Part shown: piece after piece, positions 50,931-61,998 of the stretch | How positions within the stretch are numbered: position 1 is the first letter of the stretch | How the letters are laid out: each line of letters starts with the position of its first letter | From: Shinella pollutisoli | GTDB lineage: Bacteria; Pseudomonadota; Alphaproteobacteria; Rhizobiales; Rhizobiaceae | Assembly (NCBI RefSeq): GCF_024609765.1 | Contig: NZ_JANFDG010000017.1 | Coordinates: 1 to 64,000 of the forward strand | Reading direction: 5' to 3' | Length of the DNA: 64,000 bases | Made by a program: the position numbers and the translations under genes | The notes under the pieces: generated by a model | What the model saw: the letters and a program-made list of their open reading frames with translations, nothing else | What the model was told of the DNA's origin: nothing | The model's database searches: none

Positions 50931-52466
50931 TTATTCCGGGCTCTGGTCGGCGGGGCCGGCATGCATTATGGCGTCGTTCTCCGGCCCGTCGACGATCAGG
51001 TAGCCCGCAAGCCCCCGCTCGGCGCGCGACAGGGCGTGGTCGACCAGCACGTAGTGACCGCCGCGGTCGATCTTGAAGTCGACGATGGTCGCGCCGCCCG
51101 GCGGCACGGTGACGGTCTGCACGCCCGTCACCGGCGGCGTGGTGACGCTGCCCAGCGTATAGACGTGGTCGAAGATCTCGCCGATGACGTGGAAGGACGA
51201 GGTATAGTTCGGCCCGCCGACGCCGAAGAAGATGCGCACCGTCTCGCCGGCATTGGCATAGAGCGGATGCGATTTCGTCAGCGCCCCGACGGCCCCGTTG
51301 AACAGGAAGTATTCCGGCCGCTCGGAGGTGAGCTTGTCGTAGTCCATCTCCAGGTCGCCCTTCGTGCCGAAGGTCTCGACCGTGTAGAGCTCGCCCTGCA
51401 TGACGTAGAACTCGCGGTCGACCTGCGGCAGGCCGCCTTCCGGCTCGACCAGGATCAGGCCGTACATGCCGCTGGTGATGTGGTGCGCCACGCTCGGCGT
51501 CGCGCAATGGTAGACGTAGATGCCGGGCTTCAGCGCCTGGAAGGTGACGACCGTCTCGTCGCCGGGGGCCGTCTGCGTGAAGTCCGCGCCGCCGCCGGGG
51601 CCGGTCGCGGCGTGGAAATCGACCGAATGCATCATCACGCTGTCGGAGGCGTTCTTCAGGTGCACCTGGACGGTGTCGCCGACGCGCACGCGCACGAAGG
51701 GACCGGGGACCTTGCCGTTGAACGTCCAGTAGACATAGGTCGTGCCGTCGTCGAGCTTGCCCTTCAGCTCGATCGTCTCGAAATCGACGCGCACGACCTG
51801 CGTGGGCCGCGAGCCGATCGGGCCGGGCAGGTCGGCCGGATCGCGCACGATGTCGGCCGCGTCCATGTCCATCGTCTCGCGCGCGCCGGGCATGACGCGC
51901 AGCAGGCCTTCCATGCCGGCGAGCCGGTGGCCGGCGATCGAGCAGAAATAGGCGAACTCGCCCACCTTGTTCGCCGTGAAGGAGAAGGTCGAGGAGGCAT
52001 TCTTGCCGACCACGATGGAGGAGCGCGCCGCATACTGGTCGATGACCACGTCGTGCTCGGCGCCCTCGCCGTTGATGAGGTTGATCTGGACGATCTCGCC
52101 CTCGTGCACCATCAGCTCGGGATTGACCTGGCCGTCGATGTCGCCGCCGACGCCGATATAGACCATGCGGCCGGCCGCGATCCCTGTCCTCAGCGTGAAG
52201 GTCGTGGCGCTGTGATAGCTCGTGCCGAGCGCCGGGTCGCTGCGCGTCGGGGCCGCCTCCTCGCCGGAGGAGGCTTCACCGGACTGCTCGCTTGCCGGCT
52301 GCGCGCCGTGGTCGTGGGTCTGCGCCGCCGCCGGCAGCGCAAGGAACGTCATGGCCGCCAGGCCGATCGCGGCGGCGATCGCGCGTCGCGCGTGCCGGGC
52401 AGGAAACATGCAGGCGAAAAGCGCCGCCGCCGCGGCGGCAAGCGCCAATAGAACCGGATTCGTCAT
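50931..52466 (-). CDS. nirK: Copper nitrite reductase with an additional N-terminal cupredoxin domain
   Basis: A 511-residue periplasmic enzyme reducing nitrite to nitric oxide. After a long leader (two hydrophobic stretches, cleavage probably near LPAAAQ) comes a cupredoxin domain (about residues 75-195) with a complete blue-copper set (EHDVV, YFCSIAGH, AGMEG). The two NirK domains follow: type 1 ligands in MMHSVDFH, YHCATPSVAHH and TSGMYG; type 2 ligands and active-site residues in SVDFH, SFHVIGEIFDH and LVDHALS. The short YHCATPSVAHH loop is of the class II/III kind. The three-domain layout is like that of the Hyphomicrobium enzyme. ATG 52466 follows GAGGGAAGAAG. No nirV or other denitrification gene is in the window. 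Confidence 0.9.
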   Translation of the reverse strand: MTNPVLLALAAAAAALFACMFPARHARRAIAAAIGLAAMTFLALPAAAQTHDHGAQPASEQSGEASSGEEAAPTRSDPALGTSYHSATTFTLRTGIAAGRMVYIGVGGDIDGQVNPELMVHEGEIVQINLINGEGAEHDVVIDQYAARSSIVVGKNASSTFSFTANKVGEFAYFCSIAGHRLAGMEGLLRVMPGARETMDMDAADIVRDPADLPGPIGSRPTQVVRVDFETIELKGKLDDGTTYVYWTFNGKVPGPFVRVRVGDTVQVHLKNASDSVMMHSVDFHAATGPGGGADFTQTAPGDETVVTFQALKPGIYVYHCATPSVAHHITSGMYGLILVEPEGGLPQVDREFYVMQGELYTVETFGTKGDLEMDYDKLTSERPEYFLFNGAVGALTKSHPLYANAGETVRIFFGVGGPNYTSSFHVIGEIFDHVYTLGSVTTPPVTGVQTVTVPPGGATIVDFKIDRGGHYVLVDHALSRAERGLAGYLIVDGPENDAIMHAGPADQSPE

Positions 52467-52566
52467 GGACTTCTTCCCTCTCCTTGCGAATTCTGCGTTC
52501 CGTAACTTAGATCGTCTAGCACGGTTCTCCAGAGCGGAATCGCGGAAAGGCAAGAATTAGGGGGGG

Positions 52567-52592
52567 CGAATCCGGGCGGCGGGCCGGATTCG
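52567..52592 (-). terminator. Terminator-like hairpin downstream of the DUF883 gene
   Basis: Perfect 9-bp arms CGAATCCGG (52567-52575) and CCGGATTCG (52584-52592) with an 8-nt loop, 24 nt after the DUF883 stop in transcription direction. The following bases on the - strand are C-rich, then TAATTCTT, so it is a weak T-tail. Confidence 0.6.
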
Positions 52593-52616
52593 CGCGCGAT
52601 CGGGCGCGGACCGTCC

Positions 52617-52940
52617 TCAGTACCAGCGCGAACGGCGCGGCGGCTCGTTCTGCAGGGTGCCGACCAGGTAGCCGATCGCGATGCCCGCGAGACCGGCCGC
52701 CATGACGACGGCCGACAGGCCCGCCGGATGGTCGCGCGCCGTCTGCGCCACCGCGGCGCCTTCGGCTCTCACGTATCGGCGCGCCGAGCGCACGGCCGGC
52801 CGCGCGGCCTCGACGGCGTCGCCCGCGCGCTCGCGCAGGCTTTCATAGGCATCGCCGCCCCGCTCCGCCAGATCCTGCTGGATGCGGGAAATCTCGTCGC
52901 GAAGGGCGGAAATCTGGGATTGGACGTCGTTGCTTGCCAT
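52617..52940 (-). CDS. DUF883/ElaB-YqjD-like membrane-anchored protein (copy 2)
   Basis: A 107-residue tail-anchored protein. The N-terminal half is a coiled-coil-like region (SQISALRDEISRIQQDLAER, then DAYESLRERAGDAVEAARP); the C-terminus has the membrane segment LSAVVMAAGLAGIAIGYLVG and a short basic tail. It is of the same type as the protein at 46610, but the two are not close copies. ATG 52940 follows AAGGAGACCG. A perfect EcfG promoter pattern is found upstream (52969-52994), so it is probably made in the general stress response. Confidence 0.8.
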   Translation of the reverse strand: MASNDVQSQISALRDEISRIQQDLAERGGDAYESLRERAGDAVEAARPAVRSARRYVRAEGAAVAQTARDHPAGLSAVVMAAGLAGIAIGYLVGTLQNEPPRRSRWY

Positions 52941-52968
52941 TTCGGTCTCCTTGTCAGCAATGGAACCG

Positions 52969-52994
52969 AACGGTTGTCGGCCCGGCTTGGTTCC
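52969..52994 (-). promoter_or_regulatory. EcfG-type general stress promoter
   Basis: On the - strand GGAAC (52994-52990), 17 nt, CGTT (52972-52969): a full match to the alphaproteobacterial EcfG consensus. It lies 29 nt before the ATG at 52940. The -35 element is inside a small hairpin (GGCCCGG/CCGGGCC) that can also end the transcript of the upstream GlxA-type gene. Confidence 0.75.
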
Positions 52995-53014
52995 GGGCCG
53001 CCCGCATTCTTCCC

Positions 53015-54034
53015 TCAGCTCGCCTGCCGTCGGCCGTCGCGGCGGATCTGCGAGGGCGTGTCGCCGAAGGCGGCGCGGAAGCGGCGGGTGAAATGCGAGA
53101 GGCTCTCGAAGCCGGTCTCGAGCGCGATCTCGATCAGCGGCTTGTTGGTGCGCATCACCATGGTGAGCGCCGCCGCCATGCGGATGCGCATGTAGATCGC
53201 GCTCGGCGAGGCGCCCATGTCGCTCTCGAACAGCCGCTCCAGCTGCCGGCGCGAGACGCCCGTCATGGTGGCGATGCTGTCGATGGAGAGCAGGTCCTCG
53301 GTGTGCTGCTCCATCATCATGATGGCGAGGTGCACGCGGCGGTCGCGCGCCTCCAGCCCCAGCGGGTTGCGCGGCTGCAGGTCGGTCGCGTCGCGGCGGT
53401 GGCGGATCTGCAGGATCTCCAGCGCGTTGCGCTCGGCCGCCTCGCCGACGTGATGGCGCACCAGCGTTGCGGCAAGGTCGGCGACGCTGCTGCCGCCCGC
53501 GCAGGTGGCGACCTTGCCGTCGAAGCGGAAGATCTGCTCGGAGGTCGCCTCGATGTCGGGGAAGCGGGCGCGGAAGTCGCGGTGGTGCAGCCAGCTCACG
53601 CAGGCCGTATGGCCCTTGAGCAGGCCGGCCTCGGCGAGGATGAAGGAGCCGGTGCACAGGCCGATCAGGCCGACGCCCTTCTCGGCCGCCTTGCGCAGAT
53701 AGGCGCGCGCATAGCTGTCGATCGGCTCGTCCACCTTGAGCAGGCCGCCGACGACGGCGATGTAGTCGAAGCAGGACGGATCGGCGAAGGGCGCGGTCGG
53801 CGCCACCTGGATGCCGCTGCTCGACGAGATGAAGTTGCGCGTGCTGGAAAGCACGTCCCAGTCGCAGTTGACGCGGCGCGAGCGGTCCTCGCTGTCGCTG
53901 GCGAGCCTCAGCGTGTCGACGAAGAGCGCGAAGGCCGAGAGCGTGAAGCTCTTCGACAGGATGAAGCCGACGCGCAACGCCTTCGGCGCCGTCGCGCCGT
54001 TCGTCTCCCTCGAAGTCCGCACGTCCGCTCCCAT
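53015..54034 (-). CDS. GlxA-type AraC-family regulator (DJ-1/PfpI plus HTH)
   Basis: A 339-residue regulator. Residues about 18-200 form a DJ-1/PfpI-like domain (VGFILSKSFTLSAFALFVDT, GLIGLCTGSFILAEAGLL). Residues about 230-330 form the AraC DNA-binding domain (MTGVSRRQLERLFESDMG, IALETGFESLSHFTRRFRAA). Regulators of this type (GbdR, ArgR, CdhR) respond to betaine, carnitine or arginine derivatives. ATG 54034 has GAGGAGAGCC upstream. It lies near a choline-kinase-like gene (54127) on the same strand, so a quaternary amine signal is possible. The target genes are not known. Confidence 0.88.
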   Translation of the reverse strand: MGADVRTSRETNGATAPKALRVGFILSKSFTLSAFALFVDTLRLASDSEDRSRRVNCDWDVLSSTRNFISSSSGIQVAPTAPFADPSCFDYIAVVGGLLKVDEPIDSYARAYLRKAAEKGVGLIGLCTGSFILAEAGLLKGHTACVSWLHHRDFRARFPDIEATSEQIFRFDGKVATCAGGSSVADLAATLVRHHVGEAAERNALEILQIRHRRDATDLQPRNPLGLEARDRRVHLAIMMMEQHTEDLLSIDSIATMTGVSRRQLERLFESDMGASPSAIYMRIRMAAALTMVMRTNKPLIEIALETGFESLSHFTRRFRAAFGDTPSQIRRDGRRQAS

Positions 54035-54126
54035 CGGGCTCTCCTCCCCATGCCCGCAGCATGCGGGATCACGCAGCATATATCAAACTTCCGTCAGATG
54101 CTCCAATCCGTTCGGCGGTTTTCTCC

Positions 54127-55032
54127 TCACCCTTTCGCGACCGCCGCCACCGATGGCGCGAAGACCGGATCGGCCATCAGCGCGCGGCAGCGGGCGAAGC
54201 GGCCGTCGGCATAGGCGCGGAAGTCGGCGGCCGGATTGCCGTTGGCGAGCTGGATCAGGCCCCAGAGCGTCCAGAGGAGATCGCACATCGCCTTGTAGAT
54301 GACGATCCGCCCGCGCTCGGCCGGCGTCGGTTCGCCGCGAAAATAGGCGCGGATCATCTCCTCCTCCTGCGCGGCGTCGAACTCCGCCTCGACGGAGAGA
54401 TCGCCGAGATCCCACATCGGGTCGTTCATGCCGGAATATTCCCAGTCGACGATCCACATGCGCTCGCCGGTGTCGAGCAGGTTCTCGCAGAGCGGGTCGC
54501 AATGGCAGGCGACGACCGGCAGCGGCCGGGCGGCGAGCGCCGCGCGCACGGCTTCCGCCTCCTGAAGCACGTCGTGGTAGCCCTCCGACAGGGCGACGTC
54601 CTTGCCGGAGAGGATGGAAAGATAGTCGTCGATCATCGCGAAGAGCTCGAAGCGGGCGGAAAACACCGCGTCGCTGTCGTGCAGCCGGCGGAAGGCTTCG
54701 CCGGCCCGCGCCGGCGCGCCGGCGATGGTGCGGAAATTCTCCGGCGTCATCGTCGTCGCGCCGGCGATGAAGCGCGTCGCCATCAGGCCCGTCTCCGCGT
54801 CTGCATGGGCCACCTCCGGCCCCGCGCCGACGCGGGCGGCCTCGATTGCCGCGACGCGCTCGTTGCGCCGGTCGATATATTCCTCCGTGCCCTTGCCGGG
54901 CAGGCGCAGGCACCAGTCGCCGGCCTGGAAGACGAGATTGGTGAGGCCGCCGAGCCGCGTCACCGGGCCGCGATAGCCGGCAAGCACCGGGATCGTCTCC
55001 ATCGCCGCGCGCGCCCTGTCCTCGTCATTCAT
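54127..55032 (-). CDS. Choline/ethanolamine-kinase-like phosphotransferase
   Basis: A 301-residue kinase of the choline kinase/aminoglycoside phosphotransferase fold. Motifs: N-terminal GGLTNLVFQAGDWCLRLPGK, Brenner's motif ACHCDPLCENLL and the metal-binding IVDWEYSGMNDPMWDLGDL. It should phosphorylate choline, ethanolamine, thiamine or a similar alcohol in the cytoplasm. ATG 55032 is divergent from a methyltransferase gene (85 nt between starts). The GlxA-type gene downstream (93 nt) may be transcribed with it. The family is firm and choline is the most common substrate of this branch. Confidence 0.82.
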   Translation of the reverse strand: MNDEDRARAAMETIPVLAGYRGPVTRLGGLTNLVFQAGDWCLRLPGKGTEEYIDRRNERVAAIEAARVGAGPEVAHADAETGLMATRFIAGATTMTPENFRTIAGAPARAGEAFRRLHDSDAVFSARFELFAMIDDYLSILSGKDVALSEGYHDVLQEAEAVRAALAARPLPVVACHCDPLCENLLDTGERMWIVDWEYSGMNDPMWDLGDLSVEAEFDAAQEEEMIRAYFRGEPTPAERGRIVIYKAMCDLLWTLWGLIQLANGNPAADFRAYADGRFARCRALMADPVFAPSVAAVAKG

Positions 55033-55117
55033 GAAAAGCCTCCCCTTTTTGCTGCCGCCGACGGTTCCACAGATTTCGCCGTTTGGCTATCATCACGCGA
55101 AAGACGGGGAGAGCAAG

Positions 55118-55756
55118 ATGGCGGACGGGCATCACGACGGCGCACTCGGCGCGGTCTACGAGGCGAAGGATAGCAAGGAGGTGGCGGCGCTCTACGATCG
55201 CTGGGCCGAGACCTACGATGCCGACATGGCGGCGGCCGGCTACCGCCATCCCTCGATCTGCCTGGGGCTCGTCGCCCGCCACCTGCCGCGGGGCTCCGCC
55301 CCCGTGCTCGACGCCGGGGCCGGCACGGGGCTGATCGGCGAATGGCTGTCGATCCTCGGCTATCCGCATGTCGAAGGCCTCGACATCTCCGAGGGCATGC
55401 TGGCGCGGGCGGCGGAGAAGGAAGTCTATGCGGGCCTGCACCGCGCGGCGCTCGGCGAGCGGCTTCCCTTCGCCGACGGGCATTTCGCCGGCATCGTCTC
55501 GGCCGGCGTCTTCACCTCCGGCCATGTCGGGGTGGAGGGCCTGCCAGAGCTCCTGCGCATCTGCCGGCCGGGCGGCGTCATCGTGCTGACGGTGAAGAAC
55601 ACGCTCTGGCAGGAAGGCTTTGCCGCACGGCTCGACGAACTTGAGGCGGAGGGCCGGATCGTCCGCGCCGAGGAGACGGAGCCCTACGTCTCCATGCCGG
55701 GCGAGGCCGGCACCGTGCCGAGCCGCGGCGTGGTGCTGCGGCTGTCGACCCGGTAG
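55118..55756 (+). CDS. SAM-dependent class I methyltransferase
   Basis: A 212-residue methyltransferase with the Rossmann SAM-binding motif PVLDAGAGTGLIGEWL, the acidic loop VEGLDISEGMLARA and the later LLRICRPGGVIVLTV. It is a stand-alone type 11 domain. The N-terminal AALYDRWAETYDADMAAAGY is typical of small-molecule methyltransferases. ATG 55118 follows GGGGAGAGCAAG; the longer frame from 55031 covers the divergent promoter region. It is divergent from the choline-kinase-like gene, which might mean a common role in phosphocholine or methylamine chemistry, but this is only context. Confidence 0.83.
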   Translation: MADGHHDGALGAVYEAKDSKEVAALYDRWAETYDADMAAAGYRHPSICLGLVARHLPRGSAPVLDAGAGTGLIGEWLSILGYPHVEGLDISEGMLARAAEKEVYAGLHRAALGERLPFADGHFAGIVSAGVFTSGHVGVEGLPELLRICRPGGVIVLTVKNTLWQEGFAARLDELEAEGRIVRAEETEPYVSMPGEAGTVPSRGVVLRLSTR

Positions 55757-55797
55757 CCCGCGAACCAAGCCCAATCGGAATGACGGCGGCGCTTCCT

Positions 55798-55930
55798 GCG
55801 CCTTCTCCCGCCTGCGGGGAGAGGTCGCGGCAGCGGGATGAGGGGGACGCCGCAGGCGAAGATACGGTGCGTTCCACCCCCTCATCCGGCCCTTCGGGCC
55901 ACCTTCTCCCCGCTGGGGAGAAGGGGAGGA
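55798..55930. repeat. Palindromic intergenic mosaic elements (RIME-like), copy G
   Basis: Two half elements: CCTTCTCCCGC/GCGGGGAGAGG with a CAGCGGGATGAGGGGG end, then CCCCCTCATCCGGCCCTTCG with CCTTCTCCCC/GGGGAGAAGG. These are the same modules as in copies A to E, in the gap between the methyltransferase and glpV genes. No gene is seen here. Confidence 0.75.
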
Positions 55931-55966
55931 CGTGCCATATGTGCTCCTGGTCGTTGGAATGGAGAA

Positions 55967-55992
55967 GGCCGGGGCGGTTTCCCGCCCCGGCC
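55967..55992 (-). terminator. Terminator of the glp operon
   Basis: Perfect 11-bp stem GGCCGGGGCGG (55967-55977) / CCGCCCCGGCC (55982-55992) with a 4-nt loop, 24 nt after the glpV stop in the direction of transcription. The following - strand bases are TTCTCCATT, a moderately T-rich tail. Confidence 0.75.
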
Positions 55993-56016
55993 CTTCACTC
56001 GCGCTTCGAGAGGGGC

Positions 56017-57738
<1,722 letters not shown>

Positions 57739-57776
57739 AGTCATCCTCCCTGGGGTTTGCGATTGCATGCTTGGAA

Positions 57777-57796
57777 GGCCCCCCTTGCGGAGGGCC
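57777..57796 (-). other. Intercistronic hairpin between glpU and glpV
   Basis: GGCCC (57777-57781) pairs with GGGCC (57792-57796) around a 10-nt loop, with further partial pairing outside. Such a structure between a membrane-protein gene and a binding-protein gene can protect or separate the glpV transcript, as is known for other ABC operons. The stem is short. Confidence 0.35.
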
Positions 57797-57811
57797 TCCG
57801 TTCGTTTTGCC

Positions 57812-58093
57812 TCATACGTAACGGAATACGCCGACGGCGTAGACCAGCGACAAGGCAAGGGCCCACCACAGGCTGGGGCCGACGAGCCCGAGCCATGCGA
57901 GGTGAATGAAGGCGCTGCCGAGCAGCGAGATGAAGAGCCGGTCGCCGCGCGTCGTCTCGAAGCGCAGGACGCCGACGCGGGGATTGCCGCCGGGCGAAAA
58001 ATACTCCCACACGCCCATCGCGACGATGAGGGCGAGGATCGTCAGGAAGAACAGCGCCGTCGGCAATGTCCAGGCCATCCAGGAGAAGCTCAT
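57812..58093 (-). CDS. glpU: DUF2160 membrane protein of the glycerol transporter
   Basis: A 93-residue protein with three membrane helices (PTALFFLTILALIVAMGVWE, LFISLLGSAFIHLAWLGLVG, SLWWALALSLVYAVGVF) and a short basic loop (RVGVLRFETTRGD). This is the DUF2160 family, found beside rhizobial glycerol ABC genes and named GlpU there. It starts 13 nt after glpQ ends. Its role in transport is not established; it may be an additional membrane component. Confidence 0.85.
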   Translation of the reverse strand: MSFSWMAWTLPTALFFLTILALIVAMGVWEYFSPGGNPRVGVLRFETTRGDRLFISLLGSAFIHLAWLGLVGPSLWWALALSLVYAVGVFRYV

Positions 58094-58106
58094 GGGTCTT
58101 GCCTCC

Positions 58107-58925
58107 TTACACGCGGCCGAGGGCGAAGCCCTTGGCGATATAGTTGCGGACGAACCAGATCACGAGCGCGCCGGGGATGATGGTGAGCACGCCGGCCGCC
58201 GCGAGCACGCCCCAGTCCATGCCCGAGGCCGAGACCGTGCGCGTCATGGTGGCGGCAATCGGCTTGGCATCGGTCGTCGTCAGGGTGCGGGCGATGAGGA
58301 GCTCGACCCAGGAGAACATGAAGCAGAAGAAGGCGGCGACCCCGATGCCCGAGGCGATCAGCGGCATGAAGATCTTCACGAAGAACTTCGGGAAGGAATA
58401 GCCGTCGATATAGGCCGTCTCGTCGATCTCCTTCGGCACGCCCGACATGAAGCCTTCGAGGATCCAGACCGCCAGCGGCACGTTGAACAGGCAGTGGGCG
58501 ATGGCGACCGCGATATGCGTGTCGATCAGGCCGAAGGCCGAGTAGAGCTGGAAGAAGGGCAGCGCGAAGACGGCGGGCGGCGCCATGCGGTTCGTCAACA
58601 GCCAGAAGAACAGGTGCTTGTCGCCGAGGAAGCGGTATCGCGAGAAGGCATAGGCCGCCGGAAGCGCCGCCGTCACCGAGATCACCGTGTTCAGCACCAC
58701 GTAGATGATCGAGTTGATGTAGCCGGAATACCAGGCCGGGTCGGTGAAGATGACCTGATAGTTCCGGAGCGTCGGCGCCTGCGGGATCAGCGTGAAGGTC
58801 GCCGTGATCTCCGTGTTCGTCTTGAAGCTCATGTTGACGAGCCAGTAGATCGGCAGCAGCAGGAACAGGATGTAGAGGGTCGGAACGATCCAGGAGAGGT
58901 TCCGGGTCTTGGCTTGAGCGTTCAT
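58107..58925 (-). CDS. glpQ: Glycerol ABC transporter, permease (second)
   Basis: A 272-residue inner-membrane permease of the carbohydrate-type (MalG) family with six hydrophobic segments. First: WIVPTLYILFLLLPIYWLVN. The EAA loop is KEIDETAYIDGYSFPKFFVK with the following MPLIASGIGVA. It pairs with the permease encoded 15 nt upstream. GGGGAAACCG precedes ATG 58925. It carries glycerol or a related polyol according to operon context. Confidence 0.9.
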   Translation of the reverse strand: MNAQAKTRNLSWIVPTLYILFLLLPIYWLVNMSFKTNTEITATFTLIPQAPTLRNYQVIFTDPAWYSGYINSIIYVVLNTVISVTAALPAAYAFSRYRFLGDKHLFFWLLTNRMAPPAVFALPFFQLYSAFGLIDTHIAVAIAHCLFNVPLAVWILEGFMSGVPKEIDETAYIDGYSFPKFFVKIFMPLIASGIGVAAFFCFMFSWVELLIARTLTTTDAKPIAATMTRTVSASGMDWGVLAAAGVLTIIPGALVIWFVRNYIAKGFALGRV

Positions 58926-58940
58926 CGGTTTCCCCTCCCT

Positions 58941-60883
<1,943 letters not shown>

Positions 60884-60892
60884 GTCCCCTCC

Positions 60893-61960
60893 TCAGCCCG
60901 CCGTTCCGATAGCCCGGCCGGCGGCGTCGAACGCCATCAGGTGGCGCGTGTCGACATGCACGGTGATCTCGCTGTCGGGCTCGATGTCGAGGATGCCGGG
61001 CGTCAGCATGACCCAGCGGTTGCCCTCGAACTCGACGTGGACGAAGCTTTCCGAGCCGGCGATCTCGGAGATCGCCGTGCGTACCGTCAGCGCCGCCGAA
61101 TCGTCGCGTCCGGCCGGCGCCAGGTGGTGCGGATGGAAGGCGATCGTCATCGGCCCGTCGGCCATGTGCTTGAGATGCCCCGGCACCGGCAGCACCGGCT
61201 TCCCGCCGATCGCGAAGCCGTCGCCGCGCTTCTCCAGCGCGATCGTGTTCAGCGGCGGATCGGCGAAGGTGCGCGCGGTCAGAAGATCGCTCGGCCTGCG
61301 GTAGACGTCGATGGTGCGGCCGAACTGGGTGATGCGGCCCTCGCTGAGCGTCGCTGTGTTGCCGCCGAGCAGCAGCGCCTCGGAGGGCTCCGTCGTCGCA
61401 TAGACGAAGATCGCGCCGGATTCGGAAAAAATCTTCGGCAGTTCCTCGCGCAGTTCCTCGCGCAGCTTGTAGTCGAGGTTCGCGAGCGGCTCGTCGAGCA
61501 GCACGAGGCTGGCGTTCTTGACGATGGCGCGGGCGAGCGCCGTGCGCTGCTGCTGGCCGCCGGAGAGGTTGAGCGGCGTGCGGTCGAGATAGGGCGTGAG
61601 CTTCAGCAGCTCGGCCGCCTTCTTCACCGCGCGGTCGATCGCCGCCGTGTCCGCGCCCTTCACCCGCATCGGCGAGGCGATGTTCTCGTAGACGGTCAGC
61701 GCCGGATAGTTGATGAACTGCTGATAGACCATGGCGACGCTGCGGTCCTGCACGCGCAGCCCCGTCACGTCCTTGCCGTCGAACCAGACCGAGCCGGTGG
61801 TCGGCTTGTCGAGGCCGGCCATCAGCCGCATCAGCGTGGTCTTGCCCGACAGCGTCGGCCCGAGCAGCACGTTGAGCGAGCCGCGCTCCAGCACGAGGCT
61901 GGTCGGGTGGATGTGCGTCGCGCCGCCCACCGCCTTCGTGATGTCCTTCAGTTCAAGCAT
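60893..61960 (-). CDS. glpS: Glycerol ABC transporter, ATP-binding protein (first)
   Basis: A 355-residue ABC ATPase with Walker A GPTLSGKTTLMRLMAGLD, the normal signature LNLSGGQQQRTALARAI and Walker B SLVLLDEPLANLD; the C-terminal part is a TOBE-like domain. ATG 61960 has GGAGATAGGA upstream and lies 38 nt after the glpD stop; longer frames overlap glpD. It probably forms a heterodimer with GlpT, and its normal signature motif would complete the active ATP site. Confidence 0.9.
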   Translation of the reverse strand: MLELKDITKAVGGATHIHPTSLVLERGSLNVLLGPTLSGKTTLMRLMAGLDKPTTGSVWFDGKDVTGLRVQDRSVAMVYQQFINYPALTVYENIASPMRVKGADTAAIDRAVKKAAELLKLTPYLDRTPLNLSGGQQQRTALARAIVKNASLVLLDEPLANLDYKLREELREELPKIFSESGAIFVYATTEPSEALLLGGNTATLSEGRITQFGRTIDVYRRPSDLLTARTFADPPLNTIALEKRGDGFAIGGKPVLPVPGHLKHMADGPMTIAFHPHHLAPAGRDDSAALTVRTAISEIAGSESFVHVEFEGNRWVMLTPGILDIEPDSEITVHVDTRHLMAFDAAGRAIGTAG

Positions 61961-61998
61961 TCCTATCTCCAATGTTCCTCCCAGCCATCGGTGCGGCG

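Noticed and set aside
49281-52451. 1056-codon open frame on the + strand
   Set aside because: It overlaps the MHYT-GGDEF-EAL gene in another frame and continues antisense to nirK. It has no coherent domain and is a product of high G+C content.
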